From: Glycine soja
Lineage: Eukaryota; Streptophyta; Magnoliopsida; Fabales; Fabaceae
Reading direction: 5' to 3'
Assembly: GCF_004193775.1 (NCBI RefSeq)
Contig: NC_041021.1
Span: forward strand, 22,970,632 to 23,034,631
Length of the DNA: 64,000 bases
Position numbers and translations under genes: made by a program. The notes beneath the pieces are model-generated. The model was not told the origin of the DNA. It did not search any database and worked only from the letters and a program-made list of their open reading frames with translations. Shown here one piece after another: positions 35,956 through 45,817 of this stretch. Positions within the stretch are counted from its first letter, which is position 1. Each line of letters starts with the position of its first letter.

Positions 35956-36834
35956 CATCCCATTAGTTAAAACGTAATTTTCCTTGAAGAAAAATCAGCA
36001 TGCAACAGGGACAGGCAAATATCCTCATAGCTAGGTTCCCTGACCCTAACTATGGTGTTAAAACGGTAAATTTTATAATAAACTCCCCTTACCTATCGTG
36101 AGCTACCCCGCGGATTCCTTGTCGTGTCACTTGAAGATTCCTTTTTTTCCTTGCTCATCAATTCCACACAAGCCTCTCAAAAGAAAACGAAAGGTCAGAT
36201 TAGGGTTTCATTCTCTATCGAAACCGTAAGCCAAGTTGGAAGATTCCGCTCCAATCGACGGGTTCCTCTCGTTGTGGAGTTTCAATGGAGAACAACGGTG
36301 ACTTGTGGTGGCTAATGGTGGCTGTGGGTGATGGAGAAAGTGATTGGAACTTTAGAAATGACTTTGGAAGAAAGAAAGAAGAAGAAATGACGTTTTTCCT
36401 AAGCTACCCGAAAGCAAAGGCTGAAGTGCTTAAATAAGAAATGCTCTCGGGAATGGAAGCTTCGAGCGTACTCCAGACATCTAATCAAAGATCCCAATGG
36501 TCAGATCGTGGAAAAGTGTCTTGTGAAGCTTCAGACCAAATTTCGAGAAGATCTAACGGTTAACGAAGGCTGGGCAGCATTTTTAACGAGGCAGCTTCAT
36601 GTAGCTTTCTCTAGAAGCTTCATTAAGAGGCTTCCTCCAGAAGCTTCCTCGTGGCTTCTTTGAGAAGATTTCTCAAGAGGCTTCTTTTAGAAGCTAGATC
36701 CTTATCTATCCACACCCCTCTATTAACTAAATTAACTTCCTTAAAAATAATTACGGATGAAAATAACGCAACAAATAATCAAACATCAAACATAATTACT
36801 AATAATATATAGATATATATATCAGGGTGTTACA
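34490..36834 (-). mobile_element. Solo LTR, chromovirus-like, TSD TATGG
   Basis: Termini are TGTAACGACC (left) and GGGTGTTACA (right); TATGG flanks both sides (34485-34489, 36835-36839). At 2345 bp without gag or pol, it fits a solo LTR. The TGTAACACCC start on the minus strand and a TATA-like TTATTTAAGC followed by a pyrimidine-rich leader (about 36443-36360, minus) suggest a Tekay/Del-type chromovirus read on the minus strand; this family call is from terminal sequence only. It contains a microsatellite at 35880-35953. Confidence 0.8.
35880..35953. repeat. (CATA)n then (TA)n microsatellite
   Basis: About six CATA units followed by about 24 TA units, inside the solo LTR. The two overlapping frames spanning it are repeat-driven artefacts. 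Confidence 0.95.
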
Positions 36835-36935
36835 TATGGCAACCAAACTTGAATTTGAAGTAGGCATTGCTATCTTGAAACTAAGAATAATATTGAGAAA
36901 TGATCTTACTTGAACCATATGAAGCTTGATTGTGA
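36835..36935 (+). repeat. 334-bp array, right-hand end
   Basis: Continues block 3 after the TATGG duplication (CTTGAATTTGAAGTAGGCAT, then the CATATGAAGCTTGATTGTGA marker at 36916) and stops at about 36935, where unrelated sequence begins. Confidence 0.88.
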
Positions 36936-37013
36936 ACATACTTTGTAATCAAGGATTATAGGATAAGGTATGTAATCAAGGATCAAGAAGTGTACATACT
37001 TTGTAATGAATCA

Positions 37014-37228
37014 AATCACCTTTAGAGAAATTGAGGGTGATGGTGGGTTGGTAAGCTCCAGGGTAATTAATATGGAAGACAAGGTCTTCTGGTAAGGCAT
37101 CCTTGGTCCTCTAAATAACCCAACCAATGCCAGCATAAACAAGCCCATACTTTTGGCCACTAACATTTATGCTCTTCACCAATGTGAGTCTATTGTCTTG
37201 TTTTCCACCAAGTTTATTTTGCATCCAG
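37014..37228 (-). pseudogene. Host-gene fragment, LAZY/DRO1-like exon plus unknown tail
   Basis: After a splice-acceptor-like TTGCAATTCCTCAG (minus; AG at 37230-37229), the frame reads (S)[13 protein letters not shown]. This resembles the start of exon 2 in plant LAZY/DEEPER ROOTING proteins, which act in gravity-directed growth. It continues [20 protein letters not shown], has one stop (TAG after GWVI), then [21 protein letters not shown] do not recognise that second part; it may come from another gene. Short and broken, so not functional. The LAZY identity rests on about 14 residues and the splice position. Confidence 0.35.
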
Positions 37229-38205
37229 CTGAGGAATTGCAAGTGACAAAAACTTGTAGATTATATCAAAAAAACTTTTTTCCAACACTAAATTAAGATA
37301 ACAATTCTCTCACCCTTACACTGTCACACATAATTGGTAGCACAATGATTGGACCTGCATTAATTGATTTTGTTGTTGCTGATTGGACTTGCATTAATCG
37401 ATTTTGTTGTTGTTGATTTCAATTGGTCACTGGCAGTATAGAAGAAAGCAAACATGCCATTAGTTTATTTGATGCTTGCATACACATACACAATTTCCAA
37501 AACCGAATCTGTGTACAAAGTTCAGATAAATTTGTTTGTAAATATTTATAAGATAAAATGAATTGATTTTAGTTGGTGAACTATAATTAACTACTACACT
37601 TTTGATTTGTGTGTTGGTGCATAACTATGATGTTACTGATTGGGTTAGTGAAAATTGATTGGGCAGGGTCTGAGCAGAAAGCTAGTCCATATATTGTCTG
37701 CCTTGCTTTTTCTGGTTTCTTGGCCAATTTTTAGGTGTCCCATTTCTTCAATTTTTGAATCTTTCATACTAATTTAGGTGTGTGAACTACAATGCATTGA
37801 TTACTAGTCTTGCTGCATTGTTTGAATGTTTTGATGTAATTGCTATGATATAAACCCCCCTAAGGGTAGCTTAGTGTTATCACAAACATACACCGGAAGC
37901 AAGGATTGCTTGTGCTGCTACATTGTACTATATATTTTGCTTCCCTTGGCACATGAATCTCTTTATAGAATTCTGATTCTCACAATTTAACTAAATTGTA
38001 TAGATGCCAGAGTTGAGAAATGTGCAAAATTTTGTATCTCTACAAAACTGTACAAAGTTCAAATCCCAAATTGATATGGCTTTCTATGTTATTTGACATT
38101 AAAATAAAATAAAAAATATATATATTGACAAGTTAGAACTGTTGAAGATACAACTCCTTGTGTCTTATGTTGAAGATACTACATAACAAAGTTCTTCATG
38201 TTGAG
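37229..38205. other. AT-rich spacer, possibly intronic
   Basis: No ORF or repeat structure that I can name, apart from a duplicated phrase around 37345 and 37383 (TTGG-ACTTGCATTAAT-type). It may include intron sequence of the captured gene fragments on either side. Confidence 0.3.
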
Positions 38206-38274
38206 TCATGGATTATTCAATAATAATGTCATGGAAAGAAAACATGCTACATTTTTAATAGATAAAAGCATTAC

Positions 38275-39185
38275 CTTCTGGGCTTCTTGAGCAATTGCTT
38301 CATTAGCTTCAACTTGTGCTTCAGCTTTTTGTAGCCTATTTTTGAGGCAAATTACTTGACCCTGAAGGTGATCCCTCTCATTAGTGACATCATGTAGATC
38401 ACTACTCAGATTTTTAAATGAATCATTCATTTGGCTAAAAACACTGTTCATTTCCAGGATTTCATCTTCTAAGCTCTCGGTTATCTTCATTCTTTCTGTT
38501 AGCTCATTGTCAGCCAGTTTTCTCGCTGCCAAGGCGCCTTCAATATGAGTTCTAAGTTCTTGATTTTCACTGACTTGCAACATTAGAGCCTCACATTCTT
38601 TTGAGAGATCCAACTCAAGAGCTCTAATTATGTCTCATTTGTCCTGCAACTGAGCTTCAAGCAATTGACAATATGCAACAACATCAACAAGTTCACCTGA
38701 TTTAAGAGCTAGCTCCACTTGTAATGCCTCCATTGTAGCCATAATTTTTTGAACTTCATCTTTTTGGTCTTTATTGTTTGATGCAGATTCTTGTAGTAAG
38801 CTCTGATCATACAACAGTCCTTTTATTACATTATCCTTTCTAGATAACTCAACCTCCAGTAAGTTTTGCATTCTGGTTAACTCCAAATCCTTTAGGTTCA
38901 GCTTATTCTTAAGTCTGTAAGATGAATTTTCCAACATATATTTTACTTTCTCTAACTCTATGTTTTGATGTTCGAGAAAATAAACCTGTTGGAAAGAAAA
39001 TTCAGAAGCCACATCCTTCTCAATGACATCACCAATTACTTTATCATAATCAGCTTCTAGATCAAGAATCCTATCCAATAGTCTATTCTTTGCCTTGTTA
39101 GCTTCAACAAGTTCACCCTTCAATGCATGATTAGAACAAGTAACATCCTTTAGAAACTCAATATTTTGTTCAAGGACCTTGTTCA
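38275..39185 (-). pseudogene. KIN-12 (POK-type) kinesin coiled-coil fragment
   Basis: Fragment of a phragmoplast-orienting kinesin of the KIN-12 family. Intact members are very large microtubule motors that guide the cell plate; this piece covers only stalk coiled coil. It reads NKVLEQNIEFLKDVTCSNHA, LEADYDKVIGDVIEKDVASE, VELSRKDNVIKGLLYDQSLL and DLSKECEALMLQVSENQELR, with one in-frame TGA (38637-38635). The exon ends GCCCAGAAG|GTAATG (38275/38274), a good donor site, so genomic exon structure was copied rather than an mRNA. There is no motor domain. A 3.8-kb LTR inserted at its upstream end, and across that insertion it is fused in the same strand to UGT85 sequence. Confidence 0.8.
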
Positions 39186-39710
39186 TGTGACATCCTGGAA
39201 ATTTCTACCTGGAATTTTGTAAGCATTATATTTTAAATAATTATATATATATGTATTATTCAGTGTATATATATATACTCCTGGTAGAAGTATGTACATT
39301 GGGGGAAAGATACGCGGGTTAGGCTGATTAACGAAGAGTAATCCATAAATGGACAGTTATAGATTAATTCTCAATTAATTAGTCTAAAAATTATCATTTT
39401 GCGTGCAACTAAAAATTTAACAAAACCAACCTTTGAACCACGCTCAGGGTTTCATTCTGAGCGTTTTGATATATATATTGCCTACTTTCGAAAACGGGCC
39501 CCGACGGGTGCAGAGAAACGCGAGGAACTGAAACCAGAGAAGCGGCACGCAAACTAAGGCAGGATTTTAGCATTCAAAAGGTCAAATTTTTCCCTCCTTG
39601 TGGCTGAGTATGAAGTCACATCAAGAGAAGAGGTGGACCCCTTTTTGCTCCACACAAAATGGGACAAGTGGCATTGCTTTATGAAAAAAAAGGGGAAAAG
39701 AAAATCATTT

Positions 39711-39720
39711 TTATATAAAA
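39711..39720 (+). promoter_or_regulatory. TATA box of the 3.8-kb LTR
   Basis: TTATATAAAA, followed after a short gap by a CT-rich leader (CTCTCTCCTTCAG). A plausible transcription start region for the LTR. Confidence 0.6.
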
Positions 39721-39918
39721 GCTAAGTTTCTCTCTCCTTCAGAAAATTCAGAAGCTCTTCTTCTCCCTTTTCACGTAGCTTTTTCTTCTTCCTTCTTCTC
39801 CACCTTTGTTCTCCATTAAAGCTCCAAAATTTCTTCTCATCTCTACTCCAAATCGCAAGGAGAAGCTATTTTCGGAGTCGTGAAGCGCACCTCTACGTTG
39901 TGGGACTTCGAATTTCAG

Positions 39919-42032
39919 GTATGGGTGGACTTCTTCTCACATGAAATTCGTGGGTATTGGGTTTTTGGGAGATATGATGGGTAGTTCTACTAGGTTTATG
40001 CCTTATGGTAGTTATTTATGAAGAAATTTGTTGAAAGCATGCTAAACTTGACATGTTTGATGTGAGTAAAGCTACCCATTCTGTTTTAGGGTTTTATGAT
40101 GATGCTTTGTAATGTTTGTGTGCTGAAATTGTTGGTAGAAAATTGGTAGAGATGATGGGGAGAGTTAACTTAGGGTTAAATGTGAGAATGGTAGTGATGT
40201 GAGTGGAAAAGTGTGAGATTTTGAGGGTTAGAGAAGCCAAATTTGGGGTTAGTGGAAATTGGAGTCTAAAGTGAGTTGATTCTAGTTTAGAATGTCAATT
40301 AGGACTTTTAGGAAGACTTGGGCAGAGCAAATGAGAAAAATGAGTGACAAAGGTGAAAGCAAGAGCCATTTCTAGGGTAAATTGGGTGTTGAGGGGTCAA
40401 ATTTTGAATCGGTGAAGTTTTCGCCTTAAAATCAGTTTGAGCAAGTCTAAATCAATGTTATAGACTTGATTGAGATGAGAGATTACCCCAAAATTAACCA
40501 ATTCTCATTTTCACTTCTCAAACCTTGAAAATCCACTAAATTGATGGGTTTTGGATACCTAGATTTGGATTTACCTTGAACTGAAGCTTGTTTTTGGTTT
40601 AAATACGATTTATACATGATTTAGGACTTGTAGGATCCAATTTGAGCAAAATTGGATGTGGGCAAGATGGATTTCGAAATCTGCCCTATTATGCAGAAAA
40701 TTGTTGTTGAATTGTGCAGCAGAATTTTTGTTCCTATGCAGAAAATGCTTGTGCATTGCTGATTATGGGAAAGGTAGTAAATATTGGGTTATGGACATTT
40801 TCAAGCAGATCCCAACTGTCAAAATGTAGACTTATGTACTAGGAACCTCCAATAAAATTTTCAAGTCGATCCAACGGTTAACGAATCAGAACGAAGAGAA
40901 TGTTACTGGGGTATTTGAGTAAGGAAAGCTGTAATATGTGAATGTGTTTTAGGCATATTTTTCTGCCTCTGCCCTGTTTTCTTGGTTTAGGATAGTTCAT
41001 GATATTTGGAAATTGAATTGCTTGGATATTGTGGAAGCTTGGAGGGGTTGATGGGGACCCGGTGTTGAGAGGGACGAGGATAAGGGCTACGTGGGAGTGC
41101 GTGAGCTCAAGTTGAAGGTGGGCAACTGGGGATGGTACGTTAATGTTTGATTTGTGGAAGTGGGAGAGTTGATTTGCGCCATCGCCCGGTCGCCACCTAG
41201 TACCACATATGACGGGTCCCATAATCCAACAAGCTTGATGTGAGAAAGCGTGGAAGAGTCAGTCTTCCTACTTTTGTTTGTTGACCACAGAGTGATACCT
41301 GGAGATATGTCGCGGGGGTCAGGAGACCTTGGGGACGTCAGGTGGGGTGCTATTGCCCAAAACCAAGCTTGACCAATCCCGACCCAACCCGAGCATAGTC
41401 AGTCAGTGAGAACCTGTGACGTACCTAAACAGGCGAGCTCTTGGCAGTCAACCAATAAAAGAACAAAGTCCACAAAGCAAGGAGGCTTGTGTGGCAGCTG
41501 GCCAACTATGAATCTTGAGTGGTATCTGGAAATTGGCCTCTGGTAATCGATTACCAAGGGTGTGTAATCGATTACAGGGCTTAAAAATGGAGACAGAAAG
41601 TTAAAATGGCCTCTGGTAATCGATTACCAAGGGTGTGTAATCGATTACAAGGCTTAAAAATGGAGACATGATGTTAAAATGGCCTCTGGTAATCAATTAC
41701 CAATTGTGTGTAATCGATTACACAGAGTAATAGGGCACTGGTAATCGATTACCAGTTGGGTGTAATCAATTACACAGGGAGATAGGACACTGGTAATCGA
41801 TTACCATTTAGGTGTAATCGATTACACAGTGTAATTTGTAGGTTTCCATGTGCAAACGCTGTGTAATTCGAGTTTGGGCACTGGTAATCAATTACATACT
41901 TTGGTAATCGATTACCAGAGAGGAAATCCCTTGAGAGAGACCAGAGAGGAAATCCAATTGGGTGTAATCGATTACATATTGTAGTTAGATTTCTTGTGAA
42001 AGAGTCTACCCCCTTTCTTTTATTTCTTGTAG
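39919..42032 (+). other. Putative LTR leader intron
   Basis: Donor TTTCAG|GTATGG at 39918/39919. The acceptor is a long pyrimidine tract ending TTTCTTGTAG at 42032, seven bases before the ATG of the acidic ORF. Splicing would join the LTR leader directly to that ORF. Predicted from sequence only. Confidence 0.45.
41530..41975. repeat. Cluster of AATCGATT palindromes
   Basis: Thirteen sites in 446 bases, mostly alternating between a longer form TGGTAATCGATTACCA and a shorter form TGTAATCGATTACA; four have AATCAATT. They lie inside the putative intron just upstream of the acceptor. The same palindromes occur in LTR B copies. Confidence 0.9.
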
Positions 42033-42038
42033 ATCACG

Positions 42039-42470
42039 ATGGTAGTGCAGTTAATCCATGATCGCGTGGTGATGGAGTGCCTAGAAGGAGTTTGGGAGAC
42101 CCTCGAAGGCAATGAGAGGTGCCGATTTCGTGGCACGATTCGACTCACTGCTACTTCATTAGTACATCCAGAGGAACCCGCACGCACGCTTCAGCAGCCT
42201 GTGGAGTGGATACTACCTACACCTACTCCATATCGACTAGTGGAGCCAGTTCAAGTAATAGAGGTGTCATCCTCTAAAGTGGATCCTGAAGAGGACCCAG
42301 AGGAGTTACCTCCTGAACCTGCTATGGATGACCTTGACTTACCTGAGGATGATGAAGACCCACTCCCTGATGTGGATTCTCCAGAGGATATCATGTCAGC
42401 ATCTGAGGCAGACTCTACAGAGGAGAGCGGCCCTGGAGGGACAGCGAATTGTGAAGACTCTTCATCATAG
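42039..42470 (+). CDS. Acidic 143-aa ORF encoded within the LTR
   Basis: Function unknown. It starts MVVQLIHDRVVMECLEGVWE just after the predicted splice acceptor. The N-terminal 60 residues are mixed and could fold (NERCRFRGTIRLTATSLVHP). The C-terminal half is strongly acidic and proline-rich (VDPEEDPEELPPEPAMDDLD) and ends in Ser-rich ADSTEESGPGG. No transmembrane segment, signal peptide or catalytic motif is visible. I recall similar acidic tails in hypothetical soybean repeat proteins, but cannot verify that. It is undisrupted, while nearly every other frame in the window is broken. It could be transposon-encoded or a captured host fragment. Confidence 0.5.
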   Translation: MVVQLIHDRVVMECLEGVWETLEGNERCRFRGTIRLTATSLVHPEEPARTLQQPVEWILPTPTPYRLVEPVQVIEVSSSKVDPEEDPEELPPEPAMDDLDLPEDDEDPLPDVDSPEDIMSASEADSTEESGPGGTANCEDSSS

Positions 42471-43030
42471 CAGATGGTTCCTTAGACTAGGTTTACATAC
42501 TTTTTGTGGGTGGGTGTATCTAGTTCAGACTGCTAGGTTTACTCTTTTGATTTTTGGGTGGGTAGACCTATTGTATAGAAATTTTGATGATTGTATATAT
42601 GTGGCTGAAACCACCACAGTTGATACCTTTGCTCTGGATGTCACTATGTATTTTGCAAACTCCCATATTTTGGACAGATTTAGATGATGAATGTAATTAT
42701 GTTTAATCTTGTTATTTGAAAAGGAAGTGTTAACAAACTTTATTGAAAAGAGTTTATCGACCGCATTTTATTATTTTTCACGTGACGACCTAAAATGATG
42801 GCTGGTATATTTTTCTTTTTGAAAGAGCAAAATAGTTTAGAGGTTATGAGTGATCAGAAAGAAATGAGTCCGAATAGAGTTGTGAACTGGCCATTCAGGA
42901 CTCTATAGTAATAATTTTCCTTATGAATTTAATTACCGTGAAAAGAGAGAGAAGAGAAAAAAAAAATTTCTCATGGTTTCTGTTATTTAAATTATTACTA
43001 TTTAACCAGTCATTATTTAGGGACGCCACA

Positions 43031-43625
43031 GTTCACCCATCTCTGTAATCCTTAAGACATGGCAACAGATCAGAGGCACCCTGTTGGTTATGCTTTCAGT
43101 GTGGAATTCCAACCACAGTGAGTCAAAACCCCTGCCACTGCTAGGAGCTTCAAAACTTTCTCTTGAGGACACCAACCCACCAATAGGCCTATGTCTTTGG
43201 TTTCTTCTACAATTTCTAGTGGCAAAATTGAAGCCTAACCCTTAAAATCAGGCCTAATGACCCTCAACTAAATCTTCCTTCCACAAATTACACTTAATAG
43301 GGTCAAATGTACTCTCTAAAGTTTGAACAAGGAGCAACTCTAGTGGGCCTTCACAGTACAATGTTTTATTGTTTTAAAGTTTAGGAAACATTGTGGAGAG
43401 TGCATTCAGGACCTCATGCTCGAAGGCATCAAATGTGGGCAGAATAATAGCCGAAGCTTTTGAAGTTGCTTTAATTTGTTCTACCATAAAGTCCAAAAGT
43501 ATATCATTTGGATTTGTGGTATGATAGAAGCCAGCAAGGTCCCTTAGAGTGATGTTCTTCAAGCCAGGAATCCAGTCTATGGCAGAGTCTAAATGCCTAT
43601 CTGCCAAATAGTTTGCATCTGAAAA
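43031..43625 (-). pseudogene. UGT85-type glucosyltransferase fragment
   Basis: Debris of a family-1 UDP-glycosyltransferase (UGT85 type; intact enzymes of about 480 aa move glucose from UDP-glucose to small molecules in the cytosol). The best part is 43625-43374: LADRHLDSAIDWIPGLKNIT, NPNDILLDFMVEQIKATSKA, ASAIILPTFDAFEHEVLNAL. After a stop come short blocks GPLELLLVQ, FDPIKCNLWKED and [13 protein letters not shown]. Last is the donor-binding PSPG box, [20 protein letters not shown] then CGWNSTL, followed by a frameshift (ITNRVPLIC). Large deletions separate the blocks, and the N-terminus and C-terminus are missing. Confidence 0.8.
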
Positions 43626-44239
43626 ACAAGATCATAATAGTAAAATATTATTAATACATACATATTATAATCATAAGAGACTTGCTAATTTGAAAACTTC
43701 CATTGGCTATTATCATAGGTCGAGACATATAAATATAAATCCAATTAAGGAGATATTTAGGAATAAGAACCATTGTACAGGTGTTATTGAGTGTTAATTG
43801 GATAAGCACTTGCGTCGTGATCTCTATGAAGCTGCTTATGATTTTAATTCTTGCTTACTTTTTATGGTGACAATTTGTTTGAGAAGTTTACACTGCTATT
43901 GTAAGACATAGTCAGCTTTCCCACAATTATGTTACATGGTAGGTAGAGTATTAATGACAACTGAGCAATAATAGACTGAACCCTTGTTTGATGCAACATA
44001 AGCTCTGAGACACTTATCATTTGGTTAGAAGCATCGTCAATCATGATATTCATTGTTGGAGACTGTTATTGACCATTATTACAAGTACGAATGCAAACCA
44101 TGTCCTTTTTTATGTTGTTTTATGTGATTAATGACTATTGTTGTGCATATAGTTAATGTTAGTCCTTTGTGAACCTTAGATTCCCGTTTGAGATTGGATA
44201 CAATGATTCTTGTGGATAGTTTGCATTAATCGTTGTATT
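43626..44239. other. Unassigned AT-rich sequence
   Basis: No gene recognised. The 63-aa minus frame at 43862-44053 has no family signal. A left CACTA terminus matching the right end at 53818 was looked for here and not found. Confidence 0.3.
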
Positions 44240-44533
44240 CAATTTTGAATTGTTTGTTTGGACAGTTTGGGGAAACTCATATTTTTATGGTAGATTAGTG
44301 CATTAAGGTTAATAATTTTTTGTTCAATTTGATGAAATTTCGGTACAATAAGAATTTCTAGCTGTTCTCTGAGTGCATACTTGATTGTCGGGGAAATTTC
44401 GGTACAATAAGCATTTCTATAGTTGGCATTGATCAGTTTTTGCAATTTGCTTCCAAAAGAAGTTGACCGGATGAGGACGAAAAATATTTTTGTCCTTGCA
44501 TCAATTGTTTGAATGGGAGACGACAAATACTGG
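44240..44533 (+). other. CACTA 5' region upstream of transposase
   Basis: Contains a duplicated phrase GAAATTTCGGTACAATAAG (about 44335 and 44394), which fits the regulatory 5' part of a CACTA element. Coding similarity to the transposase N-terminus begins at its right edge. Confidence 0.4.
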
Positions 44534-45817
44534 ACGACATATGAGAGCATCTATTGTGTGATGGGATTAAGAAGAATTACACCACGTGGGTATGGCATGG
44601 TGAATTGACAGACATGCAGAGAGGGTCTCAATCTGAACCATTTGATGTAGAAATGGGAGATCGCTTAGAGGATATGATTTATGATCTTGGATAAGAGTCT
44701 TTTCAGCAAACACATGCTCCTATTCATGATACATTACAAACTGATTCAAAGAAGCCTTTGTATCCGGCGTGCAAGAATTCCTTGATGCTGCTGTCGGTGG
44801 TGTTAAGTCTGGTTAATGTGAAGGCCAGATATCGGTGGAGTGACAAAAGCTTTAGTTCAGTACTTCAAGTAGTACATGATATGCTTCTAGAGGAAAACAT
44901 GTTGCCTAAAAGTTACTATCAGGCCAAGAAGATATTGTGTTCGATGGGTATGGAGTATCAGAAGATTCATGCTTGCCCAAATTATTGCATACTGTTCAGA
45001 CATGAATTTCAAGAAATGCCCAAATGCCCTAGGTGTGGGGTATCACGGTACAAAGGGAAGGATGATGACGACTATAGTACTGACGAAAACTCAAAGAAGG
45101 GCCCCCCAACAAAGGTGTTGTGGTTTTTGCTAATGGCGATGACGCAAAAGACCTTACATGGCATGCAAATGGGAGAAACTGTGATGGAATGGTCTATCAT
45201 ATGGCTGATTACTCCCTGTGGAAGAAGATTGATCGTTTGTATCCAAATTTTGACAAAGAGGCAAGAAATCTTAGGCTTGGACTAGCCAGTGATGGAATGA
45301 ATTCATTTGCCAATTTAAGCACTCAAAACAGTTCATGGCCAGTTTTGCTAGTAATTTACAATTTGCCTCCTTGGTTGTGCATGAAGTGAAAGTACATGAT
45401 GTTGTCTATGATCATATTGGGACTAAGACAGCCAAGAAATGACATCGATGTTTATCTAAGTCCGTTGATTGAAGACTTGACAAAGTTATGGGATGAAGGG
45501 GTTTTAGTGTTTGATGAGTTTTGGAATGAGACATTTCATTTGCATGTAGTGCCTTTTTGTACCATTAACGAATTTCCAGCATATGGGAATTTGAGCAATT
45601 ATAGTGTTAAGGGCCATCGTACATGCCCCATCTGTGAAGAAGACACAAGCTATATAGAACTGAAACATGGTAGAAAAATAGTGTTCACTAGGCATCGACG
45701 TTTTCTAAAACCTCATCACCCTTACAGGCGATTGAAAAAAGCATTTAATGGAAGTCAAGAGCATGAAACTGTGCCGATACTGTTAACTGGTGATGAAGTC
45801 TTCTAGCGGGTTCAACA
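44534..45817 (+). pseudogene. tnp2: CACTA transposase TNP2, N-terminal part
   Basis: Enzyme that would cut and rejoin CACTA ends in the nucleus. Order: the Transpos_assoc end (CTATTGTGTGATGGG frame, TTWVWHGE, 44534-44600); a zinc-type region CPNYC ... CPRCG (about 44970-45040); a frameshift near 45115; then the TNP2 core HANGRNCDGMVYHMADYSLW, LGLASDGMNSFANLS, NSSWPVLLVIYNLPPWLC; a stop TGA at 45387 where CGA (Arg) is expected; NDIDVYLSPLIEDLTKLWDE, VKGHRTCPICEEDTSY and RRLKKAFNGSQEHE; and a stop at 45804. A solo LTR then interrupts it at 45818. Confidence 0.88.

Larger units (their letters stand above)
39186..43030 (+). mobile_element. 3.8-kb solo LTR with ORF, TSD GTTCA
   Basis: It begins TGTGACATCCTGG and ends GGGACGCCACA (termini nearly inverted copies) and is flanked by GTTCA (39181-39185, 43031-43035). 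There is no gag or pol. It is unusually long for an LTR. It contains a TATA box (39711), a pyrimidine-rich leader, a good splice donor (39919) and acceptor (42031), a dense palindrome cluster (41530-41975) and a 143-codon acidic ORF. Probably a chromovirus-type (Tekay-like) LTR, by general resemblance only. It split the KIN-12/UGT85 fragment pair. Confidence 0.82.

Noticed and set aside
35686..35970. Two overlapping frames of about 90 aa
   Set aside because: They consist of microsatellite translations (IYIYIY, THTYIH).
17546..36935. A CRISPR-like array
   Set aside because: Units of 334 bp are contiguous direct repeats without unique spacers, in plant DNA.
43031..43625. A functional UGT gene
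   Set aside because: Only about 600 bases, with deletions, stops and frameshifts; the start and the C-terminus are missing.
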